Made by a program: the position numbers and the translations under genes. Shown here piece after piece: positions 45,865-56,996 of a DNA stretch of 64,000 bases (its first letter is position 1; every line of letters starts with the position of its first letter). The DNA is from Quillaja saponaria (Eukaryota; Streptophyta; Magnoliopsida; Fabales; Quillajaceae), in the NCBI GenBank assembly GCA_029379385.1, contig CM055611.1:22968092-23032091 (forward strand), given 5' to 3'. The notes under the pieces were generated by a model, which made no database searches, was not told where the DNA came from, and was given only the letters and a program-made list of their open reading frames with translations.

Positions 45865-47078
45865 TATACGTGTTTAAAATTAATATATAGACTTATATTA
45901 TTAGTATCTCTTATATATTGTATTATCTAATATATTATATAAACTTAATTATAATGACTTAGATTGAGAGATTAATGAATTGAAGCATGGGACATCGAAT
46001 GGAATACCACTTTAATTATCTTAGCAGTGGAGATAACTTGGAAGAAATTAAAAAAAAAAAAAAAGGAGGGAGAGAGAGAAAAAGAAAAGGCAAAAATGGT
46101 GAGTTTCAATAAAGATAGATAAATGAAGCCAAGTCTTGGAGGATTCATTTTGACCATCTCTTTTTTCTTTTTCTTTTCTTTGCTTCAACCAGTGCTGCTG
46201 AGGATGCTGCTCAGCTATTTTATGCTCTTTCTCTCTCTCTAAACCCAACTTTATCTTCCTTTCTCTCTCATAAACAGTCACCAAGGACAAATAAGGAAGA
46301 TCTATTCTGGCCTCCATTCTCTTGGGGAAGGGTAAAGGAGAATAGAGAGCAAACTGTAAAGAAGAACAAAGGGGAAGTGGGATGATTCGATTCTCCTTGG
46401 GAATCGTTTCCATGCATGACTACGACCAACTTAATTATTCTCCTTATTTCACCAATCTCATATGTGTGTCATTGTTTGTGTTCTTTTGACAAGAACAAGA
46501 CTAGGATTACTGCTAAATGTTCTTTTTTTTCTTTCCTTCCTAATCATCATTCAATTTAAATATAAATATTATTCTTGTTATATCTTTATTTTTTAAATCT
46601 TTGCTTGCAGTAGAAGATGTTAGAAGAGGAAGATGATAACTTAAAACTCTTGTTGAATTTAAGATTTACTTGAATTAAGTTTTTGTTCAAATAAGATTAG
46701 TACATTACAAATGATAATTAAGAAGGGAGAAAAAGGAGTCAAATTTTGATGACAAAAAAGAGTACCAATCCACATGGCATACAAGACTCACTCGTAATCT
46801 TCAGCTACATATAATAGAGAATATGCATTTTATAAAATCTCCTTTGTTCTTTTTGTTTTTGTGGAAGGAATACCGAAGCCAACAACTGGCAGACTATTTC
46901 AAAGCAAATATCATGCGAAAAATAACTTCGTAGAGCAAACATCAAGTTCCAGTTTCATGTACATTTCATATGAGTATTCCATTATGGCAAAACTCAACTT
47001 TCGAACTCATCATTTGAGCCTATGTATTTATCAAAACATTACTTTACAACATGCACTAGGAAGTTTTTTTCTGATTTC
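44187..47078. other. Intergenic DNA with an (AT)n microsatellite
   Basis: Promoter of the zinc-finger gene and spacer to BRCC36. Contains (AT)n at about 45829-45861 and a GA-rich stretch at about 46060-46095. No gene supported. Confidence 0.4.
45829..45861. repeat. (AT)n microsatellite
   Basis: About sixteen perfect AT units. Confidence 0.9.
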
Positions 47079-50000
47079 TTAATATCCTTTTCTGCTACGA
47101 CTGCCAGGACTTCCAAGATTCCTAGAACTGGGGGATTCGGATGAAGGATGCAAATCCCTGTGACCAAATGAAGGACTTCCTCGGAGTCCATGAGACGGAG
47201 CTTGACGGGGAGATCCCAAATGAGATTCACCCCCTCTGAAAGCCACGGTCTCCAAAGTTTTTGCTTCATCGGTAAGTAGGGCTAACTGTTATGACAAGAG
47301 GCAGATGTTCTCATACATAGACATCACAAAGGTTGATTAATTAAAACAGAAGAAACATCTGACTAGCAAGGAAAAGTCCCCAGTAAGCAATGTGAGAGGA
47401 CGCACCAAGTGTGTGCTGTGCTATCCAATAAAAGCATATTTTGAGAAACAACTATAGGTCAAGTTTTCTAGAAAGACTACAAACTAAGGTCCAATTTTAT
47501 AGAACTTTGAAAACTTGCAATGTGGTCAATAAATTATTCCTAATATGATATGCACAATGGGGCATATATGAATTGATTGAATACCCGGATTTCATTCTCT
47601 CTCAAGCGATCCTGAAGTGCATTTATTGCAGGACTCAAACTGCAAAGATGCAAAAAGGAGTGATTTTTTAATAAAGATAAAAAAAAGCTCAAGCTGCTCA
47701 GAGGAAAAAAAAGGCTCAAATAGAAGTATCTTAACCAATATTCTATCAATTTGCACAAGGAGGCCTGATATGTTGATGTGTGATGTATGAAAGTTAGCGG
47801 ATGCACTTTCCCATCCCTACAGGAAAAAAGTACAGGAAATTACTATAAAAAAGGTAATAACAATTTTGTCAAATAGTAAAATTTCATGCAATTTCTTTTA
47901 CAACAAGAAGCAATAGCACACCAGATGATCACCTCATATTTTGCAAAATGGCTTGGTTATATGCTGTCCTCTCCTCTTCATATAGTACATGTTGCAGATC
48001 CGTAAGTGACATCAATGGTGATTCAAGGTTGATAAGAGACAAGGCTGGCAAAACATGCAGAGGGATTTCTTTTCGTACATACTCTGCACCACTGTTGAGA
48101 AACATAACAATTCATGGTGGTTCATAATTACCTTTTGCTAACCCCATAAAAGGCATGATATTGTTCAGCCAATTGATATGAAGGTATATACAACACAATG
48201 GACAAGATATGATTGTAATATCTGAGGCCATTTTAGAACCATAACATCATTTCCCAATGTTTCTAATGACTTTTATCAAAGCTATGGTATCAGTAAGTAG
48301 TGCTAAACCACAAATGAAGCAAGAAGCACTGACCAGGATGCCTAATCTCAGTCCCCACTTTATTTGCACCTATACTTTTTGCAGCTAACAACTACCCTAA
48401 CCTTTACCACCAGAATCCAGCCAAAGTTCTAACATTAGTAGCTAGAGAAATGACAAAGATGTAAGTGATCAAGTACATAAAAATGCATAATACCTCATGT
48501 CCAAATTCGAACGGTGCATAGCTTCCTGCATACTTTCTGACATATCCATGGGATCTACATCAATGATGGGGGCATCTGAGTTGTTGGTATAGTAATTTCC
48601 GCCACTTTTCTCTCTCCCTTGATGGTTGGCATCAGCATTAGCAAAGAAAACCCCCAATTCTGAAGATCTTCCTCCACCCTAGTCAATCATGTGTCATTAT
48701 ATGAATGAAGAAAGCAACCAAGAGGAATTAGTTGTATCCAACAAAGCAAAAATGCAAGTCTAATACTTACAGGACAGCCTCCCTAATAAAATGAAATCCT
48801 AAATTGTAACCAATCTTTGATAATAATATTTAAAATGCTATCAAACTGTTAACTTTTTGTAGGAAGATATGCACTGAAACTTTTCAGTGCTTTAAAGCAA
48901 GTAGTAAGCATCCGTCCGTTTCCAACTTGTTGATAGGTTAGACTCTCAGAATTTATCACATCAGTTACACCAAAATATATCAGTTGACCATGAGCAAACA
49001 AAAAAGGAAGTTCGTGGACAACTTAACAAGGTACCCATTAGGCCTTACAGTGATAGTACTTAGGAAAACCACTGGATTAACAAAGGTATATAATGTTAGT
49101 GGTCAACACCATAGTACAATCTTAAGATTAAAACATTAAAAGCATGCTGAAAGATGAAGAGCAAGTAGAAAATCTCAATTAACATGTTAGAATTGCTATG
49201 CATATTTGAATTATATTCTGATAATATCTCCCCTTTCCTTTTCAACTTCCTACATGAAGCACAGATTTGGTAGTTGTGTATAACAATGTTAAAGCCACAC
49301 CAGATTATGAAATATTGGAAATGTTATATCTATTTTAAATATAATAAAAATTTACCTTATTAGCTCCAGTTCTTGAATCACCCGTATCTTGCTCTGGGCT
49401 ATCTATCCTTAGGGAACCAGATCTTATAGATGCATTATCAGAGGAACTTAAAGATGATTCAAGATCTATAATTGCACTTCTATTTACAGGAGAGAGAGAT
49501 ATAGGTCTTGACATTTGGTTCTGCTTTCCATCGGAGGACTGGAAAGCAATGACTTGAATTCTTCCAACCTGCAAAATAGTCCAAGAATATTCCGTTCTGA
49601 GCTGATAGCAAATACAGTATGCAATCCCAAAAACCAAGAAGTTCAGGAAATACCTTGTTTATATCTTCACTATAACAGGAAAATATCAGCCCAATAAACC
49701 CAGAGTCCAGAAGTTGATACATTGCTTGAGTCCGCACATCTGCATTAGATGGGACAGGTGTGTAAAATAATCAACCAAGTATCAAAAATACTGAAGCAAA
49801 GACTCCGTCACAATACTTCAAACATATATTGAAGTAAGTCATCTTTCGTAGAAACTCAGAAACAGAAGTCATGCATTGATGCAAGGGTTTTTTGCAGTAG
49901 TAGTCTCTGCAATTCTGTATATATTTGAAGCATAAAGGATCTAGGATATGAACGAGGAATTCTAAGAAAATCAACAAACAGTCTTTGTTACTTCAAACTA

Positions 50001-52381
50001 AACGAAAAATTTAGTGCACAACCTAATAAAAGTGGAGATGTCATGGAGAATCTTTGACAACACAGAATACTCCTAGCAAGCAATTGTTCTAGAAAATCCT
50101 AGCAATCCCTTTCATTGGCACTGATGAACCTAAAGTTCAATGAATTAAAACAAAATTAGTTATTCCATTCTTACCAACATGAGAAGGAAGAACTGTGATA
50201 TGCGGATGCGAATGATACCACCCAATAACCCTTGTGGTTCTTCCAGTCGATATAGTCATTCTGTGCTATAAAGTTAATTAAACAAAAAAGACAAACCATT
50301 TTCAAAAAGAAAGAAAGAAAAGCTACACCATGCTGTAATACCACCAGTCATCATAATAATTTTTTTAAGTTACTAGAACGTGCAACAGAATAAAAATTAG
50401 ATATATTAACTCATCCAAAGAGCCTATGACATTGGAGTGGATCTTGTTCACATAATCTGAATCTAAAAGGCCAAAAAAATATGCAAGAATAAGAGCAAAT
50501 TTCTACCAGAAGAACCTAGAACAAATCCCCTCCCCCTGGCATTACAAGATAAGCCAACTTGACATCAAGGAATATAATTAATTACCCAGACCTCACTTGG
50601 CAAGATACAACTACCATATGGGGAACAAACCTTCCCCTTCACTAGAGCATCGTATTCTTTTAGTCAACCAACCAAGATCCAGTTTGGCAGACAATTCACA
50701 TAACAATATGGAACTAGAAAATCCCTTTCTAGAATAACATCTTTAGAAATTAGAATTCGTAAATATTAACATTTCAGAGGAATATATCAAGCGGAATGCA
50801 GATTTAGTTTTATTTGGCAAGAATCCTGGGGTATAAAACCAATTAATGCTACTTAGATTGATAATGATATCTACAAAGAAATCTAATAAGTACATAATAG
50901 ATTATTGTAAGATTTAGGATATTTCAGCCAGAGCTGATGCTGCAGCCAACTGTTCAGGATTAGTCTCTACTCTGTCCTTCCGACGATCGGACCTAGTCTG
51001 TGGAGATGCTCCCCATATTAATGCCGTCACACTCCCATTCTTTGAATGCTGTTAAATTGAAACCAGGATTCAATTATATAGAGGCATGGAAACACAAGAT
51101 AGAAGGAACAAATAATGAAAGAGGGGCAGAAACAGATCAAACTGATTTGCATAAAGTACATACATCTACCAATATTGCAATATTCTCATTTTCTGCCTAA
51201 CCAACGAATTGATGAAGCAGAAGAAATGAGAATCAAGTATTTCAATTTACTTGAATTCTGAAACTTCTAAATTTTTAGAAACAGAACAGGAATAACTAAA
51301 TATGCTCTCAAGCAATTGATATATCAAACGAATATATATCTGTTATAACTTTTTTAGATGATCTTTGTTTTTTCTTACTAACCCACAATATGTAATTAAT
51401 TACATATCAATCTCCTTAATCAATAAATGCATAACCCGGTTAGCCTCATTGTATTCGACATTCTTAAGTAAATTACCCATGATAAGCAAAGTGGAAAGGA
51501 AATAGTGGAACTAATAATTGAACTTTTGCTTCATGTTTTACAAAACACAAGGGAGGCATTGAGAATATAGGTCAAGCTCTGAAATATTCCTAGTCAAGGA
51601 TAACATAATAGATGACAATCCACGGCAGAAACCTGATTTCGCAGGGGGGATAAAATTACAGACAATAGAACTTTAATATTATAGGTAATAAGTTGTGCCC
51701 AAAACATATCGTGCCCCACTGTTTTAGACAACCACATACAGAGTTGGACATAAAGACTATACTCCAACACAGGATTCAACAATATATAAGAAAAATTGGT
51801 ACCATTTCTCATCGCGAATGTCAAGTACCCAGTGCCCCAGGAATGGACCATACGTATCAGTAATGCTAGAAGAATAGATAAGCTACCCAGTACACTGGTA
51901 GATGATAAACTAGAGATTCATGAGACGCCTACCTTTACCTCTAAATCCCAAAAATTTTAACAGCTCATCAGATAGATAGCCATTCATAAAGCCAAATAGT
52001 TATGAGAGAATCATAATAATCAAAACCTTCTTCAACTCCATTACAAGTAGTGTCCCCAAGTTTTCCTTTTTGGCTAATAGTCCACCCCAATATACTAAAT
52101 TAGAAGAAAAACTGTCATCTACCTCAATGCAACCTCAACAGGAAATAAGCCAAAAGCCACAAAACCTGGAGTATTTCACCTATACTTTCTATTAGACAAT
52201 TCTGAACCTGACCCAGTAATCTCAGCACACCAAACTATGGAAAATTGAAATTAGGGAATCAAAAATTAACCTCGATATCACCGAGAAGAAGGCCCATGAT
52301 CTCTTCGGTCTCCGTTGACAATGCATGAGTGATACATGTCAACCACACCTCTTCGGACATTTTCACGCCGGTTAGAGACAT
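47079..52381 (-). CDS. BRCC36: Lys-63-specific deubiquitinase BRCC36 (JAMM/MPN+)
   Basis: Ten exons (52381-52271, 51048-50923, 50262-50175, 49739-49654, 49568-49356, 48678-48494, 48091-47933, 47816-47736, 47639-47585, 47285-47079) join to 436 residues. The MPN+ domain spans about residues 8-180: an N-terminal EEIMGLLLGDIE with the catalytic Glu, then GWYHSHPHITVLPSHVD, which is the full JAMM motif (H-x-H-x7-S-x2-D). A Ser-rich insert and a C-terminal helical region (LCKLIEYCLSPAINALQDRL) follow, then a Ser/Pro/Gly-rich tail. It cleaves K63-linked ubiquitin in BRCA1-A and BRISC-type complexes. Intron 2 is AT-AC, see findings. It corresponds to At1g80210 (BRCC36A). Confidence 0.95.
50263..50922 (-). 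other. AT-AC intron of U12 type in BRCC36
   Basis: The intron begins ATATCCTAAA, close to the U12 AT-AC donor consensus ATATCCTT, and ends GCAC. A branch-like TTAATTAAC lies 10 bases before the 3' end (consensus TTCCTTAAC, 7 of 9 match). Only these borders restore the conserved AERMT; no usable GT donor exists before the in-frame stop. Confidence 0.85.
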
Positions 52382-54153
52382 TCTCCAATCTCTGCTTCGC
52401 TCTGTCCACTTTCAAGCTCAAAATTTTTTGAAGGGAGCTGGAAGAAACTCCTAAAATCTGCAAAGAATTAAACCACGGCTAGTACTGAGAAAAGTTTCCG
52501 CCTTTGGGGGATGAATCGCTGGTTCTAGCGCGCTGATTCAGTAAGGTAAGCTGCAACAACCAATGATACTGCCGGAGTAATCTTTGCCCTTGAAATACAT
52601 TCATCGTAATTTGAGCCATCATCTTTGAGGTAGAACGTCGTCGTTTAAAATTTAATTGATCAAATTATAGGGTAATTAAAACTAGGGTTTTTCTCACCTA
52701 CACTCACAAATAAATATGACAATGAGCCGAGCTACCCATGAATAGTTTGTAAACTATGCTCGGATCAATCTCAATTCATTTTTTAAACGAGTCGATCTTG
52801 AGCTCGTTTAGTAAAATAAGGTCGAGTTCAATCTTTCTAAAAGTTAGCTCGTAAGCTAATGAGTTGGACTTATTTAATATTATTGAACAAAATTTTAATT
52901 ATTTACATATAAATTTATAATAAATATATTTATTTGAAAAAACTAATCATAAGTTTAATATGGTTTGGTGATAAGTTAGTCTAATACTTCTCAAGTAGGT
53001 ATAAAATTCAACTTTTCTTGTCTATGAAACTTTTTCGTTAACCCTTAATTAATTTAGGCTAGCGTGCTTTAGGCTAGCGTGCTTTTAACGAATATGAGCA
53101 AGATGAGTTTTGGCAAGTTCAGCTCAAGCTCAGGGTTACAAATTTCTCGAACTTTGAGCTGAGCTTATGCTTCCAGTACCAAATTAGTTTTAAGAGTTCT
53201 CTTTATTGTATAATAAGATATAAACATATTTTTACGTCAATCATTCAATTACAATAGAGTGAGTACTCTCAATTCAACCACACTTCGTTAGAGAAATAAT
53301 TTATAATTAAATATATAATAACCATAGAAATTTGACCCTAAAAATAACCATTTTTAATAAAATGAATTAAGATCTCATTGATTAGAACTACGAGATGCAA
53401 TACTATTTATCAAAATAGTTATATTCATATTTGCTTTTAAAAAAAATACTACTTATTATATACTTTAATTAGGGTCAGTTCCATAATTATTCTTTCAAAA
53501 CATTGATTAATAGTAAGGACACATAAATCGTTCCTTGTTTCATAATAAAAATTATAAAATATTCTCACATAAGTCGCCAAAGAGTTACACGATTTATGGT
53601 TAAAAGCCAATTCACAAAAAAAATCGTGAGATACATTGAAATGATCATCTAAAACCAAGAACCACTAATATTTCCCTCCATCCAACCAAACAGGTTGAAA
53701 TCAATGCCAAATCCTTTTGAAACTTTTTAAAATCTAATTAATGAATATTGAAATTTGAAAAGTATCTATCTATTGGGAATTGGGAATTTGGTCACTAGCT
53801 TCGCATAATTTGCGGGTAAAACCTTCAATATCTACCAGAAAGTGAACCATGCATCAACTGATAATAGATGATTTTCACCATTGAGTACTGCTTAGATGAT
53901 TAAGTAAATTGGGGTAGCCGTATAAACCAATTTGGAACTTGTAACAATAAAATTAAACAAAAAAGAATTGTAACGCATTACAGAAAAGTGACCTCTCTTT
54001 TCAATTCTTCTGGGTGAATAAAACCAGAACAATAATACAACTTGATGAAACAAACAAATTATAAAATTAATGCCATAATGAATTGGTTCAGCTCCAGAAA
54101 TGGGATACCAATTTCAAATTCTATTATTCATCAATCTAAAATAGAACAAAAGT
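52382..54153. other. Intergenic DNA
   Basis: BRCC36 promoter side, then AT-rich spacer. A duplicated ten-mer 'aggctagcgtgcttt' pair occurs at about 53057-53087. No gene supported. Confidence 0.45.
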
Positions 54154-54638
54154 TCAAATCCTATTATTCGGCTGGCCCGGCATGCCTGGGTAGGTGTCAG
54201 GGTTGCTGCCCAGGTTGCTGCCTGGGTTGTTGTTGGTAGTGTTGTTGTCCGTGTTCATTCCCAGAGTATTTTTGACTGCATCAGCTGCTCCTTGTGCCAT
54301 GTTCTTCACTTGCTCTCCAGTCTAATACATGCATAAAAAAATTAACAAATAATAAAGATTTTCCCTTCAACCTTTTCATTGATGAGCATACATATAATAC
54401 CTGTTGAAAAAAGTTAGTGGCTTGGTCTGTGAGGTTAGAGGAAGAGTTTTGGGTAGACTGAGCTGTGGCAGATGCTTGGTTCATGAACTCATCTTTCTTC
54501 ATCTGCAAGAAATAAAGAAATTAATTAAAGTAGTACTGTAAATTAAGCTTGATTGATAAACGATGAATAAGTAATTACCTGAGCTTGACCAGTCATTTCT
54601 CCAGCTTTGTATCCAATATTCTGACCTTGGTTTGCCAT
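54154..54638 (-). CDS. Small LEA/KIN-like stress protein
   Basis: Exons 54638-54579, 54502-54401 and 54321-54154 give 109 residues. Starts MANQGQNIGYKAGEMTGQAQ, then a hydrophilic Gln/Ser/Ala region and TGEQVKNMAQGAADAVKNTLGM, followed by an Asn/Pro/Gly-rich tail. The composition (no Cys, no hydrophobic segment, Ala/Lys/Gln helix) is that of KIN1/COR6.6 and group 3 LEA proteins, which are disordered in water and protect cell structures in drying or cold. It shares both ends with the divergent gene at 55680 but has no 11-mer repeats. Confidence 0.85.
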
Positions 54639-55095
54639 TTCTTAATTATTGTACTGAACACTGATGATATTAATTCAGATGAATGTTAAATATGTATTCT
54701 TCTCTGCTTCAACATATTGCATACCCAATGGGATTTATAGCTTCTGAGAAATCTCTAAGTTATTGCAGCTGTTTACAAATGTCATGCAATAGTGGTTCTG
54801 GTTTTTGATCAGGGATTGTGGATAGGAATTTTTCAAAGAAATTGGTTAGTCAAGACACAGCAAAACTTGCCATATATTTCTCTTCTCAATTGTTAGTCAT
54901 GTCATGTGTTGAATTCGATTTATTTTGTACTATTAGTTACAAAATTTCTGAACTGACCACTGATTTATTTTTCTTCATATAAATTATTGTATATAAAATT
55001 GTTAATGCCTTAAAATATAAAAGGTTCAGTATTTACATTTGTTAATTATTATTCTCTATTTCAAACATTTCTTGTTAACCCCTAATCTAAATTAA

Positions 55096-55231
55096 ATATA
55101 TATATTTTTTTTTATTTTTTTTTCTGAATATAACCATAGATATTATTGTAAAACTAATTTATCATATATATATTTTTTTTTATTTTTTTTTCTGAATATA
55201 ACCATAGATATTATTGTAAAACTAATTTATC
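55096..55231. repeat. Perfect 68-bp tandem duplication
   Basis: Units 55096-55163 and 55164-55231 are identical by reading, including two T runs of nine and the end 'taaaactaatttatc'. Perfect identity suggests a recent event or an assembly join. It lies in the divergent LEA promoter space. Confidence 0.85.
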
Positions 55232-55376
55232 GAACTGGACTTGAAAGTATTCGCCCTTGGATGAAGATGATAAGTGGATTGCATTGATTAGAGGTTCTGG
55301 GCCGTAAAAGCCCAAATGTATCAATGGATTTGGGTGGGTCACGGCTAACTGTCGACATAGATATACAAGTATCCAA

Positions 55377-55558
55377 CACGTGTATAGAGTCTACAGCTGC
55401 TGCAGTATACGTGTCAACATTCTATGGGCTCAATTATCAACCTAATCTTCTTAAGATTTCCATACTCAACACCCTTAACCGCCGCGTGGCAATTGCCTCA
55501 GACGTGTCACAAGCAGGACACGTGTTTTTATTTTATGGACCATGAAATGCTATAAATA
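55377..55558 (+). promoter_or_regulatory. ABRE-rich promoter of the LEA gene
   Basis: Two G-box CACGTG motifs (55377-55382 and 55519-55524) and two further ACGTG cores (55409-55413, 55502-55506), each ACGTGT(C), are followed by a TATA box (TATAAATA, 55551-55558) about 120 bases before the ATG. A CCGCGTGG element lies between. Clusters of ABREs with a coupling element are the standard ABA-responsive arrangement of LEA genes, so induction by drought or seed maturation is expected. Confidence 0.75.
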
Positions 55559-55679
55559 AAGCATGCAATTTTTAGTCCACAAATCATCTTTACACCATAA
55601 GATTTTACAGCAAGCTGAAATTGAACCAAGCCAATACCTACCGTCACTCTAAGCTTTTTGAAGAAGAAAGAAATAGAAA

Positions 55680-56305
55680 ATGGCATCCAACGAGCAAAGC
55701 TACAGAGCTGGTGAAACCAAGGGCCAAACTCAGGTAACTTTTTATTTTTTTCAGATTTAGACATATGTTTTGCTTATTGATTTATGAGTAATAAAAATGA
55801 TAATCTTTTAATCTATGCAACTATCTTCATTTGTTTACACTATTTTCTTGCTTAGGAAAAGACCAACCAGGTGATGGGCTCGATGGCGGACAAGGCCCGT
55901 GAAGCCAGGGAAAAGGCCGCTGAGGCTGCCCAATCTGTCAAGGAAAAGACCCAAGAAACAGCAGGTGCTGCCAGAGACAGGGCCGCTCAGGCTGCTGAGT
56001 CTGCGAAGCAAAAGACACAAGAGACAGCCCAGTCTGCCAAGGAAAAGGCCCAAGAAACCTCCCGTGCCGCCAGAGGCAGGGCCTCGGAGGACGCCGAGTT
56101 TGCGAAGCAGAAGGCGTCGGATACGGCACATTCGGCCCATGATAAGGCCCAGGATGGGTCGGATCAGACCAAAGGTATCCTGCAGCAGACTGGAGAAAAG
56201 GTAAAGGGAATGGCCCAAGGTGCAGCTGATACAGTGAAGCACACCTTGGGCATGGGCAATAACGAAACAGACGAGCATCAAACTACTTATCGTCGCAACG
56301 ACTAG
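55680..56305 (+). CDS. Group 3 LEA protein (LEA_4, 11-mer repeats)
   Basis: Exons 55680-55733 and 55856-56305 give 167 residues. The short first exon (MASNEQSYRAGETKGQTQ) is a conserved LEA_4 head. The middle, about residues 25-125, is a run of Ala/Lys/Glu 11-mers such as AAQSVKEKTQE and AAESAKQKTQE, without Cys, Trp or Pro. The C-terminus carries TGEKVKGMAQGAADTVKHTL and a polar tail. These proteins are unfolded when hydrated and form amphipathic helices on drying, protecting membranes and enzymes. The repeat DNA is GC-richer than its surroundings. Likely counterpart of At3g15670/At1g52690. Confidence 0.93.
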
Positions 56306-56996
56306 TTTGAAATGCAAGTGCAGTGTGTTGTTTGTGTCTGTTTTTGTAATTTCAGTGTTTGTGGGACATGTTTTTGATGTCCTATGCTTCCCTCTTATAT
56401 TAGTGTTATTGTGTCTTTAAAATTCTAGTCTTGTTGGGGGGATGTTATTGTAAGAACTTCAATAAAGTTACAAACTTGTATTCTCCTTCATCTAACTATA
56501 CTTGAATGAGATAACTTCACAACAGAGACTTATATCTCAATAGTTATACCGACAGAACGAGGAAAATGTTAAAAACATTCAATCTGAAGACTAAGCATTT
56601 GTATAAGAAAAAGGTTCAAGTTAATGAACCATGTAAAAAAATAAAATTATACTCATCCAGTGAGTGTCTACGTTTGATAGTTTTGTGATAGTTTCACAAA
56701 ATATAAGAGAGTAAAGACTCCCAATGATAAGGGAAATGTTTTGTACCATTTTCTTTAACATCATTCAGTGGAGAAGTTCTTAAAGCCCACATAAATGGCA
56801 CCTGTAAAACAATAGGTGGGGATTCTGAATAGTGGCACGTACAAGTTTGGCATTTTGGCTTTAAGTGTAGCAGAACTCAGACATGGAAACCGAATGCAAT
56901 TGATTCAATAAAATATTGTGTACTTGCATATTACAAGAGATATTCTAACATATGGGCTGCATCTAGACCACAAGTAGCGTGTATGGAAATATTGAA
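56306..56996. other. Convergent 3' region of LEA and UTP12 genes
   Basis: 3' UTRs; 'aataaag' at 56460-56466 is a likely poly-A signal of the LEA gene. No gene seen. Confidence 0.5.

Noticed and set aside
46048..46413. 121-codon minus-strand ORF beginning METIPKENR
   Set aside because: Driven by a purine-rich tract (Glu/Lys, then Phe/Leu runs); no domain, no splice support. Possibly an untranslated leader.
50911..50925. Premature stop in BRCC36 exon 2 (taa after gctgaaatatcc)
   Set aside because: Explained by an AT-AC intron starting at ATATCC; the stop is intronic.
55835..56317. Long open frames antisense to and overlapping the LEA gene (160 codons on the minus strand)
   Set aside because: They are mirror products of the GC-rich 11-mer repeats; the plus frame has the LEA composition, splice sites and promoter.
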